A DNA stretch of 59,179 bases from an uncultured Lachnospiraceae bacterium (lineage in GTDB: Bacteria > Bacillota > Clostridia > Lachnospirales > Lachnospiraceae). The stretch spans positions 1-59,179 of the forward strand of contig CAMNCH010000002.1 of the NCBI GenBank assembly GCA_946534145.1. The letters run 5' to 3'. Below the pieces are notes generated by a model. That model was not told the origin of the DNA, did not search any database, and saw nothing but the letters and a program-made list of their open reading frames with translations. Shown here one piece after another: positions 37,887-48,359 of this stretch. Each line of letters begins with the position of its first letter. Position 1 is the first letter of the stretch. Both the position numbers and the translations under genes were made by a program.

Positions 37887-39458
37887 ATGCGTAAGTTAAT
37901 CCAGTTTCAAAACATTATAAAAGAATTTGACGGACAGCTCGTGCTTAAGGGTATCAATCTTGATATTTATGAGAATGAATTTGTTACTCTGCTCGGCCCT
38001 TCCGGCTGCGGCAAGACTACACTTTTAAGAATCCTTGGAGGCTTTCTTGAGCCCAATCAGGGGCGCGTTATTTTTGAAGATCAGGACATTACGGATTTGC
38101 CCGCGTATAAGAGGGATTTAAATACAGTATTCCAGAAATACGCTTTATTTCCCCACATGAACGTTTACGACAATATTGCTTTCGGCCTTCGTATCAAGAA
38201 AGAGCCGGAGGATATTATTGCCCAGAAAGTAGCCCGTATGCTTAAACTTGTGGGTCTTGAAGAGTACGGCAAAAGAGGCGTTAACGAAATGTCGGGCGGT
38301 CAGCAGCAGCGTGTCGCTATTGCAAGAGCTCTTGTCAACGAGCCTAAAGTTCTTCTTTTGGACGAGCCTCTCGGAGCTCTCGACTTAAAACTTCGTAAGG
38401 AAATGCAGCATGAACTTAAGAAGATTCAGCGAGAAGTCGGTATTACCTTTATTTACGTAACACACGATCAGGAAGAAGCACTTACCATGTCCGACAAGAT
38501 TGTGGTTATGAAAGCGGGAGAGATTCAGCAGATAGGAACACCCACGGATATTTACAATGAACCCGTCAACAGATATGTTGCCAATTTCATAGGCGAGAGT
38601 AATATTGTGGACGGCATTATGCTTGAAGACTACAAGGTTATGTTTGAAGATAAGACCTTTGATTGTGTAGACGCAGGCTTTTCCAAGAACGAGAACGTTG
38701 ACGTTGTTATTCGTCCCGAAGATCTTGAAATTGTTGCGCCCAGATCCGGCAATTTAAAGGGTATTGTTAAGTCTGTTTTATTTAAAGGCGTTCATTACGA
38801 GACCATCGTGGAGACTAAGTCCGGTACCGAGATAACGGTTAAAATGAACGTTTCCGATGACAAGCCCGTAGTCAACGAGCTTGCGGAGGAGATGATGAGT
38901 GCCAATGACTTTTACATCGACCTTGACGACCTTCAGGATATTAACAACGACTTTATTATAGCGAGAGCCGATGCTCAGGCCTGGAATCCCGCTACGGAAG
39001 AGCGTATTTCCATTCATTCCGTAAGTTACGAGGCTGTTCCCGAGTACGGCACTTATCCTGTTACGTTTTCCACTCAGGCAGGTACTTCAGTAACGGTTAA
39101 CATGATTATTGAAGAAGAAAACCGTGTAGTTAACAAAGAATACGAAGAAGAGATTTATGCAGTGAACTTCTTTAAGAATGCGGATGAAATTCAGGAAAGT
39201 ATTGCCCTTGACACTGACTTAAAGACCTGGGCCAATGCTTCTGCCTGGAGTCTTGAAGACGGTTCTCCTGTTACCATCACCGAGGTCGTATATGATTTTG
39301 ACCCTATGACCATTGAGCCCGGTGTTTATAACGTTACCTTCAAGACAGAAGGTTACGAATACAAGGTAGATACGACCAAAGAAACCAAAGCAGGGGACCC
39401 TGTAGGTCTTAAATTTACACCTGAAGCTTTGCACATTATGACTAAGTCAGCTTACTAA
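37887..39458 (+). CDS. potA: Spermidine/putrescine ABC transporter ATP-binding protein, with insertion in the C-terminal domain
   Basis: [60 protein letters not shown] split by about 175 aa. Confidence 0.93.
   Translation: MRKLIQFQNIIKEFDGQLVLKGINLDIYENEFVTLLGPSGCGKTTLLRILGGFLEPNQGRVIFEDQDITDLPAYKRDLNTVFQKYALFPHMNVYDNIAFGLRIKKEPEDIIAQKVARMLKLVGLEEYGKRGVNEMSGGQQQRVAIARALVNEPKVLLLDEPLGALDLKLRKEMQHELKKIQREVGITFIYVTHDQEEALTMSDKIVVMKAGEIQQIGTPTDIYNEPVNRYVANFIGESNIVDGIMLEDYKVMFEDKTFDCVDAGFSKNENVDVVIRPEDLEIVAPRSGNLKGIVKSVLFKGVHYETIVETKSGTEITVKMNVSDDKPVVNELAEEMMSANDFYIDLDDLQDINNDFIIARADAQAWNPATEERISIHSVSYEAVPEYGTYPVTFSTQAGTSVTVNMIIEEENRVVNKEYEEEIYAVNFFKNADEIQESIALDTDLKTWANASAWSLEDGSPVTITEVVYDFDPMTIEPGVYNVTFKTEGYEYKVDTTKETKAGDPVGLKFTPEALHIMTKSAY
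38850..39376 (+). repeat. Two tandem Ig-like protein repeats inserted within the PotA TOBE domain
   Basis: Repeat 1 [19 protein letters not shown]...[44 protein letters not shown]; repeat 2 [20 protein letters not shown]...[45 protein letters not shown]. Confidence 0.75.
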
Positions 39459-39471
39459 GAAGGTAAAACAT

Positions 39472-40311
39472 ATGAAACAGTTTCGTAAGATGGTTTATCC
39501 GTACCTTCTTTGGAGTACGGTTGTAATAGCGGTACCGATGCTTCTTATTTTGCTTTATGCATTCACGTCGGGAGGCAATTCGGTATCTAAGTTTATGTTC
39601 AGCCTCGGTAATTTCAAACGCTTTCTTACCGACAAGACCTTTCTTGAGGTTTTGTACAGGTCCTTAAGGATAGCGATTGAAACTACTGTTGTATGTGTTC
39701 TTTTGGGATATCCCGCAGCATATATTATTGCCAAATATTCCGAAAAGGTTAAGATGCGCTGGGTTCTTATCATTACCCTTCCCACATGGATTAACATGCT
39801 GGTAAGAACCTATGCCTGGACCGGTATTTTGCAGGAAGACGGTGTTATCAACAGCTTCCTCGGATTGTTCGGAATAGGTCCGGTAGCATTTATGTATACG
39901 GATTTTGCGGTTATTCTCGGTATGGTTTATAACTTCCTGCCCTTTATGATTATTCAGATTTATACATCCCTTACCAAGATGGATTACAGTCTTATTGAAG
40001 CGGCGGGAGATTTGGGTGCAAGCCCCCGCAAGTGTTTTACAAAGGTAACACTTCCCCTTTCCATGCCGGGAGTTATCAGCGGAATTACCCTGGTATTCCT
40101 TCCTTCGGTATCAAGTTTCTGCATTCCCAGAATGTTGGGCGGCGGTTCTTACGTTATGGTAGGTACCATAATAGAATCCCAGTTCTTAACGGCGGGAGAC
40201 TGGAACTTCGGCAGTGCCATTTCCCTTATAATGGCCATAATCATCATGATATCCATGTACATTACCAAGAAGGTTGATAAGGGAGAAAAGATGGAGGCCG
40301 TAAACGCATGA
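39472..40311 (+). CDS. potB: Spermidine/putrescine ABC permease
   Basis: Multi-TM permease, EAA loop EAAGDLGASPRKCFTKVTLPLSMPG. Confidence 0.93.
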   Translation: MKQFRKMVYPYLLWSTVVIAVPMLLILLYAFTSGGNSVSKFMFSLGNFKRFLTDKTFLEVLYRSLRIAIETTVVCVLLGYPAAYIIAKYSEKVKMRWVLIITLPTWINMLVRTYAWTGILQEDGVINSFLGLFGIGPVAFMYTDFAVILGMVYNFLPFMIIQIYTSLTKMDYSLIEAAGDLGASPRKCFTKVTLPLSMPGVISGITLVFLPSVSSFCIPRMLGGGSYVMVGTIIESQFLTAGDWNFGSAISLIMAIIIMISMYITKKVDKGEKMEAVNA

Positions 40312-41123
40312 AGAAGAATAAGAAAATCGGCTCCTCAATTTTTATGGCTTTAATGGTGCTTTTCCTTTACGCACCTATCCTTTATACAATTGTGTTTTCT
40401 TTTAACGAAGGTAAATCCCTGACCAACTTTACGGGTTTCTCCCTTAAGTGGTACAGCAAGATGTTTGCCAACAAAACCATGATGGAAGCACTGTTTTACA
40501 CTATTGCGTGCGCGGTCTTGGCAACTGCAATCTCAACCGTTGTGGGTACCATCACGGCTATAGGCCTTTCCAAATCCAGAAAGGCGGTTAAGGCAATAGT
40601 AGAACAGTTGAATCAGCTTCCCATCATGAATCCCGAAATCGTAACTGCCATCGGTTTACTGATGCTCTTTAGCGCAATTCATGTTGAAAAGGGCTTTTTC
40701 ACCATGCTTATAGCGCATATTATGTTCTGTATTCCTTACGTTATTCTGAGCATTATGCCGAAACTCCGCTCACTTAATCCCAACCTTGCGGAGGCGGCCA
40801 TGGACCTTGGTGCTACGCCCTGGCAGGCTCTTACTAAGGTTATTGTGCCTCAGTGCATGCCCGGTATTATTTCGGGAGCATTGATTGCATTTACCATGTC
40901 CTTTGATGATTTCGTTATTTCATACTTCGTAACCGGTAATGGTGTCAGCAACATCTCTATATTGGTATACACAGAGTCAAGGCGCGTCAATCCTTCGATT
41001 AATGCCCTGTCCACACTTATTGTGGTTATAATAACTGTTGCGCTAATACTGGTTAATGTGATACCCTCTATAGCAGGTAAAAAACAGGGTAAAGTATCGG
41101 ACAAAGAAGAAATACCGGTTTAA
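40308..41123 (+). CDS. potC: Spermidine/putrescine ABC permease
   Basis: EAAMDLGATPWQALTKVIVPQCMPGIISG, SFDDFVISYFVTG. Confidence 0.94.
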   Translation: MKKNKKIGSSIFMALMVLFLYAPILYTIVFSFNEGKSLTNFTGFSLKWYSKMFANKTMMEALFYTIACAVLATAISTVVGTITAIGLSKSRKAVKAIVEQLNQLPIMNPEIVTAIGLLMLFSAIHVEKGFFTMLIAHIMFCIPYVILSIMPKLRSLNPNLAEAAMDLGATPWQALTKVIVPQCMPGIISGALIAFTMSFDDFVISYFVTGNGVSNISILVYTESRRVNPSINALSTLIVVIITVALILVNVIPSIAGKKQGKVSDKEEIPV

Positions 41124-41149
41124 TCGGTTTTATTTAGGAGGAAATATTA

Positions 41150-42214
41150 ATGAAGAAAAAAGGATTGCTGCTTTCTTTTGCAGTATGCGTGCTTGCAATC
41201 ATGACTCTTTGCGGTTGCGGCGCCAAGGAGAAGCTTAAGATATATCTTCCCGGCGAGTATATGAGCGATGAACTCATTCCTGACTTTGAGAAGATGTACA
41301 ATGTTAAGGTTGATGTGGAACTTTTTGATTCCAACGAAATGATGTACACAAAAGTTATGGCGGGAGACAGCTACGATGTTTTGATTCCTTCCGACTACAT
41401 GATTGAAAGACTGATCAAAGAAGATTATCTTCAGAAAATCGATGTTACCAGGCTTAAGAACTTCGGTGATGTAACAGATGCTTTAAAGGTTGCTCCTTAC
41501 AACGGATTCGACCCCGACAATTCTTACTCGGTTCCTTATTTCTGGGGCTCCGTAGGTATTGTGTACAATGAGAAAAATGTACCTTCAAGTGAAGTTGAAG
41601 CAAAAGGCTTTGACATCATGAAGGATACCAAATATGCCGGCAAGATTTATATGTACGACAGCGAAAGAGACAGTTTTATGATAGCTTTCAAGGCTCTCGG
41701 CTATTCCATGAACACCTCTGAAGAATCAGAGATTATGGATGCTTACGACTGGCTTGTTGAGCTTAACACCACAATGCAGCCCACCACAGTTACCGACGAA
41801 GTAATCGACGGCATGGCTCAGGGCAGAAAAGATCTGGCTATCGTATATAGCGGCGACGCAGCCTACATTCTTTCCGAGAACGAAGACATGAGATATTACA
41901 CTCCCGACTGCGGCACCAATGTCTGGGTTGACGCAATGGTTATTCCCAAGAATGCCAAGAACCCCGACCTTGCTTACAAGTTCATTGATTATGTAATCAG
42001 CTACGATGCAGCAATGGGTAATACCGAAGCGGTAGGTTACGCTTCCGTTAACAAGAACGTTCTTGCTGAAGTAACCAAAGAAGGCGGCCTCTATGACGGT
42101 AACGAAGCATATATTCCCAGAACCGGTTTTGAGAAAGACGAAGTTTTCACCGACAATGAATTCTTAAGAAAGAAGCTTTCCGAACTCTGGATTAAGGTTA
42201 AAGCCAGCAACTAA
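41150..42214 (+). CDS. potD: Spermidine/putrescine-binding lipoprotein
   Basis: Lipobox-like MTLCGCG; extracellular solute-binding family (NWGxYM-like IYLPGEYMSDELIPDFEKMYNVKV, PYFWGSVGIVYN). Confidence 0.93.
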   Translation: MKKKGLLLSFAVCVLAIMTLCGCGAKEKLKIYLPGEYMSDELIPDFEKMYNVKVDVELFDSNEMMYTKVMAGDSYDVLIPSDYMIERLIKEDYLQKIDVTRLKNFGDVTDALKVAPYNGFDPDNSYSVPYFWGSVGIVYNEKNVPSSEVEAKGFDIMKDTKYAGKIYMYDSERDSFMIAFKALGYSMNTSEESEIMDAYDWLVELNTTMQPTTVTDEVIDGMAQGRKDLAIVYSGDAAYILSENEDMRYYTPDCGTNVWVDAMVIPKNAKNPDLAYKFIDYVISYDAAMGNTEAVGYASVNKNVLAEVTKEGGLYDGNEAYIPRTGFEKDEVFTDNEFLRKKLSELWIKVKASN

Positions 42215-42230
42215 ATAATTGCAAAATAAA

Positions 42231-42267
42231 AACCTCGGCACAACTTAATGTACCGAGGTTCTTTTTT
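42231..42267. terminator. Bidirectional intrinsic terminator (potD / lactonase convergence)
   Basis: AACCTCGGCACA-acttaa-TGTACCGAGGTTCTTTTTT with one mismatch. Confidence 0.8.
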
Positions 42268-42269
42268 GT

Positions 42270-43337
42270 TTATTTTTCGGGCTGAGGTTCATCCTCAAGC
42301 TTTTTGAATACTATGCAATTGGGTTTTTCTATCTTAATCTCCGGTCCGTTCATAATGAGTGTTTTTTGTTCGGTATCAACATTAAAGAATGTGAGAGTAT
42401 CTGACTCATTATTGCAGGATACAAGGTGTTTACTGTCCGGGAACAAAGAAACGTCTTTGGGATACTCACCGCTTATGGGCAGACAGAAGAGCTTCTCAAG
42501 GGTTCCGTCGGAAAGAATCTTGTAAACGCATACGCTGTTATCGCCTGCATTGGAAGCGGTAATGTACTTAAAATCGTATGAAATGTTTACACAGCTTGCA
42601 GCATTTCCCTTGGCATGATAGTCATTCAAAGTTGAAATGGTCTGAATCTTTTCAAACTTGGGACTACCGGGAGCAGGATTCTCGTAGGAATAAACATCTA
42701 TGTAATTCTTAAGTTCATGAACTATATAGAGGTATTTGCCGCTCTTTGAAAACTTAATGTGTCTGGGAGCCGATTCCTGCTCGGAACGAATGATATCAAC
42801 CAGTTTAAGTTTGCCGGTAGCGGAATTTAATGAGTAAACATTAACGTGGTCCATACCAAGGTCGGCGGCAAACAGATATTGATTGTCGCGGGACATTTTA
42901 ACACAATTTACATGAGGGTGGAAATTTCTTTCGGAAATAGTACCCATGCCCTTTAAATATATTTCGTCTGTTATCTCACCGATGGAACCGTTGGGCTTTA
43001 ACTTTAGAACCGTTATTTTACCGTCATGATAACCTGCCACAAACAAAAATTTGTCGGCATAGTCTGTGGAAATATAGCAGCCACGCATACCGTTTATGGA
43101 CTGCATGTTTATTTTTTTGAGCATACCGTCGGGCAAAACTTTGTAGCTCTCTACACCAAGGTCCGTTATGGTATAAAGAAATTTCTGACTGTGGGAGAGG
43201 GTGATGTAAGAGGAGTTGGATACCTCAACAACGCCCTTTTTGGTAAAGCGTCCCTTCTTCATATCCACGTCAAAGATTGTAATACCGAATTTTTCATTCT
43301 GGGTATAACTTGAAACATAAGCTACGTATTTATTCAT
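42270..43337 (-). CDS. Lactonase family beta-propeller protein (6-phosphogluconolactonase-like)
   Basis: YVSSYTQNEKFGITIFDVD, HPHVNCVKMSRDNQYLFAADLGMDHVNVYSLN, APRHIKFSKSGKYLYIVHEL; ATG 43337 with GGAGG RBS. Confidence 0.88.
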   Translation of the reverse strand: MNKYVAYVSSYTQNEKFGITIFDVDMKKGRFTKKGVVEVSNSSYITLSHSQKFLYTITDLGVESYKVLPDGMLKKINMQSINGMRGCYISTDYADKFLFVAGYHDGKITVLKLKPNGSIGEITDEIYLKGMGTISERNFHPHVNCVKMSRDNQYLFAADLGMDHVNVYSLNSATGKLKLVDIIRSEQESAPRHIKFSKSGKYLYIVHELKNYIDVYSYENPAPGSPKFEKIQTISTLNDYHAKGNAASCVNISYDFKYITASNAGDNSVCVYKILSDGTLEKLFCLPISGEYPKDVSLFPDSKHLVSCNNESDTLTFFNVDTEQKTLIMNGPEIKIEKPNCIVFKKLEDEPQPEK

Positions 43338-43352
43338 ACATTCCTCCAAAGA

Positions 43353-44345
43353 TTATTCTTTGTAAAAAGAAATTACATTGCTCATTCTGGCAGACATGTT
43401 TACAAGAAGCTCGTCCGCCAATACCAAAGCGCACATAGCCTCGAGAACAGGGGCTACACGCTTTACTATACTGATGTCGTGACGACCTTTAATTTCAAGC
43501 ACTGTGGACTCAGCCCCGTCAGTTACTGTGTTCTGGGGAAGAGAGATAGAGGGGGTAGGCTTAATATGTGCCTTAATAAGTATGTCGCCTCCGGTACTTA
43601 TGCCGCCGAGTATTCCGCCGCAGTGATTGGTCTTGGTAACAATTTTACCGTCCACAACTGTAAATTCGTCGTTGTTCTCGCTTCCGAGGGCTTCGGAGAC
43701 TTTTACTCCGTCACCTATTTCAACTGCTTTAACGGCTCCTACGGACATCAATGCCCTTGACAAAAGTCCGTCAAGCTTATCAAATACAGGTTCGCCGAGA
43801 CCTGCGGGTATATTCTTAATGCAAAGTGAAACGGTACCGCCCACGGAATCCCCGGCGGGAATGTCTTCACGAAGAACAGGTACGGATTCAAAGGTTACTC
43901 CGAGAGGAGCAAGTATTTTTTTGGCCACAACACCGGCAGCAACTCTTGCCGCGGTTTCACGACCCGAAGAACGTCCGCCGCCTCTGTGGTCTCTTACACC
44001 GTACTTGCAGTCATATGTAAAATCAGCGTGACCCGGGCGATAAGTATGCTCCAGATTGTTATAAGAAGGAGAGTGCTGATCCTCATTGACTATCATTAAT
44101 GAAATGGGTGTTCCGAGGGTAACTCCATTATACACTCCTGACATTATCCTTACGGTATCACTTTCTTTTCTTTTGGTGGAAACCTTATCGTCGGAGGGAC
44201 GTCTTCTGGACATATCCTCAAAAAAATCTTCTTCTGAAAGCTTGATACCTGCGGGAACTCCGTCAAGTACAGCGCCGATAGCCGCACCGTGGGATTCGCC
44301 CCAGGTGGTTACGGTAAATATTTTGCCGATTGTAGAACCGCTCAT
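43353..44345 (-). CDS. aroC: Chorismate synthase
   Basis: TTWGESHGAAIGAVLDG, RPGHADFTYDCKYGVRDHRGGGRSSGRETAARVAAG; MSGSTIG start preferred (44345). Confidence 0.96.
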   Translation of the reverse strand: MSGSTIGKIFTVTTWGESHGAAIGAVLDGVPAGIKLSEEDFFEDMSRRRPSDDKVSTKRKESDTVRIMSGVYNGVTLGTPISLMIVNEDQHSPSYNNLEHTYRPGHADFTYDCKYGVRDHRGGGRSSGRETAARVAAGVVAKKILAPLGVTFESVPVLREDIPAGDSVGGTVSLCIKNIPAGLGEPVFDKLDGLLSRALMSVGAVKAVEIGDGVKVSEALGSENNDEFTVVDGKIVTKTNHCGGILGGISTGGDILIKAHIKPTPSISLPQNTVTDGAESTVLEIKGRHDISIVKRVAPVLEAMCALVLADELLVNMSARMSNVISFYKE

Positions 44346-44511
44346 AATTGCACCATTCCTTATGCTTCTTTTTTCCATACCATAATAACATATGTGAATT
44401 GTTAAACAAATAAAAATAAGAAAAATAAAGTGTGATTTTTGCCACGTTGTGATATAGTAATAGTGTGTAAAGAGAATGGATTGGGGCAGTGGGAATTTTC
44501 GGAGATGTCAT

Positions 44512-45546
44512 GTGAAAAAAACATTCAAGGAGAAGGCTGTCTCAAGGGCGGCCGGGCTTTCTAAGAAGCATAAGTTTATGAAGCCTTTGATTTTCCTGGT
44601 ACTGATAACCGTACTGGGTATTTATAATGTAATAAAATACTTTTACGGCAATGGCAAGAAGTATGTCTCCATTGGCTTTGTTTTCGTGTTCTTTTTACTG
44701 TGTTCGAGTTTCTCCAACGCAGATGAGATGAAGGAGGGCGAAGTCTACCTTTCTTCAATGGGCGGAGTCAATATATCCGAGGAATCCATTCCCCTTAACA
44801 ATGATACGGCGGAGGAAGTTTCCAAATATGTGGAGATAGTATCCGACGACGTTTCCGAGTCATACACCACCGATGAGCTTGATACGCAAGAAGACGGAGA
44901 TATGTTCTCACTTGACGATTTCTTCATGGATACCGTTCTTTCGGAAGATTACGAGGATTCCGATAACGGCAACGGTTTTACCAAGGATGACTGGAGTCTT
45001 ATTCTTGTTAACAAGACCCATCCTATTCCCGATGATTACAAGGTTAAGCTTACTACCATAAAGGGCACCATGAAGTGTGACGAAAGAGCCGTTGAGCCCC
45101 TCAGAAACATGCTTAATGCAGCCAATTCCGAGGGCATCAGCCTTTATGTATGCTCCCCTTACAGAGATATGGAACGTCAAGAGATGCTTTTCTTAAGACG
45201 TATCAATCAATACATGGCTAACGGTAAGTCCTATCTTGAAGCCTTTAAGACGGCTTCCAAGGACGTAATCATACCCGGCTGTTCCGAGCATCAGCTTGGT
45301 CTTGCTTTTGATATTGTCTGCAGTTATCATTCAACCCTTGACTGGGCTTTCGGCGATACAGAGGCCGGCAAGTGGCTAGAGGAGCACTGTGCTGAATACG
45401 GCTTCATTCTTCGTTACCCTGAGGGCAAAGAAAGCATCACGGGCATCGTATACGAACCCTGGCACTTCAGATATGTGGGCAAAGAAGCGGCTGCATATAT
45501 CATGGACAAAGGTATTACCCTTGAAGAGCTTTGGGAAGAATTCTAA
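44512..45546 (+). CDS. M15 (VanY-type) D-alanyl-D-alanine carboxypeptidase family protein
   Basis: PLRNMLNAANSEGISLYVCSPYRDMERQEMLF, PGCSEHQLGLAFDIV, EPWHFRYVG; GGAG before GTG 44512; N-terminal TM. Confidence 0.9.
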   Translation: MKKTFKEKAVSRAAGLSKKHKFMKPLIFLVLITVLGIYNVIKYFYGNGKKYVSIGFVFVFFLLCSSFSNADEMKEGEVYLSSMGGVNISEESIPLNNDTAEEVSKYVEIVSDDVSESYTTDELDTQEDGDMFSLDDFFMDTVLSEDYEDSDNGNGFTKDDWSLILVNKTHPIPDDYKVKLTTIKGTMKCDERAVEPLRNMLNAANSEGISLYVCSPYRDMERQEMLFLRRINQYMANGKSYLEAFKTASKDVIIPGCSEHQLGLAFDIVCSYHSTLDWAFGDTEAGKWLEEHCAEYGFILRYPEGKESITGIVYEPWHFRYVGKEAAAYIMDKGITLEELWEEF

Positions 45547-45562
45547 TTTTGAAAGGTTATAA

Positions 45563-46699
45563 ATGAATTACGAGATTTTAAAAGAGGAAGGCCGCGCCAA
45601 GAGAGCGGTCTTTCATACGGTTCACGGAGATATTCAGACTCCTGTTTTTATGAATGTAGGTACTGTTGCGGCTATTAAAGGCGCTGTTTCCACCATGGAT
45701 TTATATGACATCGGCTGTCAGGTGGAACTTTCCAATACCTATCATCTTCATGTTCGTCCCGGTGATAAGGTTATTAAAGAACTGGGCGGCCTCCATAAGT
45801 TTATGAACTGGGAGCGCCCCATTTTAACCGATTCCGGGGGATTTCAGGTTTTTTCTTTGGCAGGTCTTCGCAAGATCAAGGAAGAAGGCGTTACTTTTCA
45901 CTCACATGTAGACGGACGCATTATTTTCATGGGACCGGAAGAGAGCATGCAGATTCAGAGCAATCTCGGCTCCACCATTGCCATGGCTTTTGACGAATGT
46001 CCTTCAAGTGTTGCGGAGAGAAAGTATGTTGAAGACAGTGTTGCCCGTACCACCAGATGGCTTGAACGCTGCCGTGTGGAGATGAACAGACTTAACAGTC
46101 TTGAGGATACCGTCAACAAGAAACAGATGCTTTTTGGTATCAATCAGGGAGCTATTTTCCCGGATATTCGTATAGAACATGCTAAACGCATCAGCGAAAT
46201 GGATCTGGACGGATATGCGGTCGGCGGTCTTGCCGTGGGCGAGACTCACGAGCAGATGTATCATATTTTGGATGAAACGGTTCCCTATCTTCCCAAGAAT
46301 AAACCCACTTATTTGATGGGAGTGGGAACTCCCGCCAACATTCTGGAAGGTGTGGCAAGAGGCGTTGATTTCTTTGACTGCGTTTACCCTTCACGTAACG
46401 GCCGTCACGGTCACCTTTATACCAATAAGGGCAAGATTAATCTTTTCAATGTCAAATATGAGAAGGATATGCGTCCCATCGAGGAAGGCTGTCAGTGCCC
46501 GGCTTGTAAGTATTATTCGCGGGCTTATATCAGACATCTTCTTAAAGCCAAAGAAATGCTGGGCATGAGATTATGCGTTCTTCACAACCTTTACTTCTAT
46601 AATACAATGATGGCCGAGATTCGCGAGGCTCTCGACAACGGAAGTTTCGAAAAATATAAGAAATGCAAACTTGACAGTATGAGTGAAGGTTATGTATGA
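45563..46699 (+). CDS. tgt: Queuine/preQ1 tRNA-guanine transglycosylase
   Basis: TPVFMNVGTVAAIKG, NTYHLHVRPG, DSGGFQVFSL, FDECPSS, GGLAVGE, DCVYPSRNGRHG, CQCPACKYYSRAYIRHL. Confidence 0.97.
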   Translation: MNYEILKEEGRAKRAVFHTVHGDIQTPVFMNVGTVAAIKGAVSTMDLYDIGCQVELSNTYHLHVRPGDKVIKELGGLHKFMNWERPILTDSGGFQVFSLAGLRKIKEEGVTFHSHVDGRIIFMGPEESMQIQSNLGSTIAMAFDECPSSVAERKYVEDSVARTTRWLERCRVEMNRLNSLEDTVNKKQMLFGINQGAIFPDIRIEHAKRISEMDLDGYAVGGLAVGETHEQMYHILDETVPYLPKNKPTYLMGVGTPANILEGVARGVDFFDCVYPSRNGRHGHLYTNKGKINLFNVKYEKDMRPIEEGCQCPACKYYSRAYIRHLLKAKEMLGMRLCVLHNLYFYNTMMAEIREALDNGSFEKYKKCKLDSMSEGYV

Positions 46700-46744
46700 T
46701 AATTCTTGCAGGTTTTTAACCTGATTATATTTGGAGGTATACTT

Positions 46745-47068
46745 ATGAATTTGTTATTGACAGCTGCAGCAGCCGCTGAACCTTCTCTTGCAGGCTCTTT
46801 GGTTTCACTGCTTGTAATGATTATTCCCTTCGGTCTTATTTTTTACTTTATGCTTGTAAGACCCCAGAAGAAGGAACAGAAGCGTATGAACGAAATGTTA
46901 TCTGCTCTTGAGACGGGTGATGTAGTTCTTACCACCAGCGGTTTTTACGGAGTTGTAATCGACATTACCGATGATACCGTTATCGTTGAATTCGGTAACA
47001 ATAAAAACTGCCGAATTCCCATGGCCAAATCCGCTATAGCTCAGGTTGAGAAACCCGACAATCAGTAA
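46745..47068 (+). CDS. yajC: Preprotein translocase subunit YajC
   Basis: FYFMLVRPQKKEQKRMNEMLSALETGDVVLTTSGFYGVVIDI; ATG 46745 with GGAGG RBS. Confidence 0.93.
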   Translation: MNLLLTAAAAAEPSLAGSLVSLLVMIIPFGLIFYFMLVRPQKKEQKRMNEMLSALETGDVVLTTSGFYGVVIDITDDTVIVEFGNNKNCRIPMAKSAIAQVEKPDNQ

Positions 47069-47080
47069 ATGTTTAAAGAA

Positions 47081-47112
47081 TCCCCTTAGGCGAGTGCTTA
47101 AGGGGAATTTTA
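47081..47112 (+). terminator. Intrinsic terminator after yajC
   Basis: TCCCCTTAGGC-gagt-GCTTAAGGGGAATTTTATT. Confidence 0.75.
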
Positions 47113-47261
47113 TTAAAAAAACATATCTCATCGAATTTGACAATTATTGGTCTGATTATCTTAAAAATTCTGAATAATTTATATTGTAATTTCACAAAAA
47201 ATGTAATAAGATTAATTTCATACTGTACTACGTTAAAATTCTAAAATACTTAAGGTGTCAT

Positions 47262-48344
47262 ATGAATTACAATATTACATGTATTCCGGGCGACGGAATC
47301 GGCCCCGAGATAGTAGCTCAGGCCAAAATCGTTCTTGATAAAGTCGCAGCCAAATTCAATCACAACTTCAATTATAAAGATATATTAATGGGCGGAGCTT
47401 CCATTGATGTGCACGGAATTCCCCTTACCGACGAAGCCATAGCAGATGCCAAGGCCGCCGACGCGGTTTTGATGGGCTCCATAGGCGGAGATACCAATAC
47501 TTCTCCCTGGTACAAGCTTGAGCCTTCCAAACGCCCTGAGGCAGGTCTTCTTAAGATAAGAAAAGAACTGGGACTTTTTGCAAACCTTCGTCCCGCTTTA
47601 TTATACAAAGAACTTTCCGATGCCTGCGTTCTTAAAAAAGAAACCAGCGACAACGGATTCGATCTTATAATAGTAAGAGAGTTAACCGGCGGACTCTATT
47701 TCGGCAAGAGAGAAACGGTTATTAAAGACGGTATTAAAGAAGCCACCGACACTCTTACTTATAATGAAAACGAAATCAGACGTATAGCCATTAAGGCTTT
47801 TGAAATAGCCATGAAACGCCGCAAAAAGGTTACAAGCGTTGATAAAGCAAATGTTCTTGATTCCTCAAGACTTTGGAGAGAAGTGGTCAATGAAGTGTCA
47901 AAAGACTATCCCGAAGTAACGCTTGAACATATGCTTGTGGACAACTGTGCAATGCAGCTTGTTAAGGATCCCGGTCAGTTTGATGTAGTATTAACCGAGA
48001 ACATGTTCGGAGACATTCTTTCGGACGAAGCCAGCATGATTACGGGCTCCATCGGAATGCTTGCAAGTGCCAGCTTAAATGAGACCAAATTCGGCCTCTA
48101 TGAGCCCAGCCACGGCTCTGCACCCGACATTGCGGGCAAAGATATAGCCAATCCCATTGCAACGATTTTAAGCGCCGCTATGATGCTCAGATTCAGTCTT
48201 GATCTTACAAAAGAAGCCGATGCTATTGAGGCAGCTGTTCAAAAGGTCTTGGAAGAAGGCTACAGAACCGGCGACATTTATACTGAAGGCACCACAAAAG
48301 TAGGCTGTACCGAAATGGGCAGACTTATTGCGGAACGCATATAG
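47262..48344 (+). CDS. leuB: 3-isopropylmalate dehydrogenase
   Basis: [86 protein letters not shown]. Confidence 0.96.
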   Translation: MNYNITCIPGDGIGPEIVAQAKIVLDKVAAKFNHNFNYKDILMGGASIDVHGIPLTDEAIADAKAADAVLMGSIGGDTNTSPWYKLEPSKRPEAGLLKIRKELGLFANLRPALLYKELSDACVLKKETSDNGFDLIIVRELTGGLYFGKRETVIKDGIKEATDTLTYNENEIRRIAIKAFEIAMKRRKKVTSVDKANVLDSSRLWREVVNEVSKDYPEVTLEHMLVDNCAMQLVKDPGQFDVVLTENMFGDILSDEASMITGSIGMLASASLNETKFGLYEPSHGSAPDIAGKDIANPIATILSAAMMLRFSLDLTKEADAIEAAVQKVLEEGYRTGDIYTEGTTKVGCTEMGRLIAERI

Positions 48345-48359
48345 GAGGGTAATTTACAC

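Noticed and set aside
43627-44385. Plus-strand ORFs (134 and 99 aa) opposite aroC
   Set aside because: Antisense to the strongly conserved chorismate synthase; no motifs.
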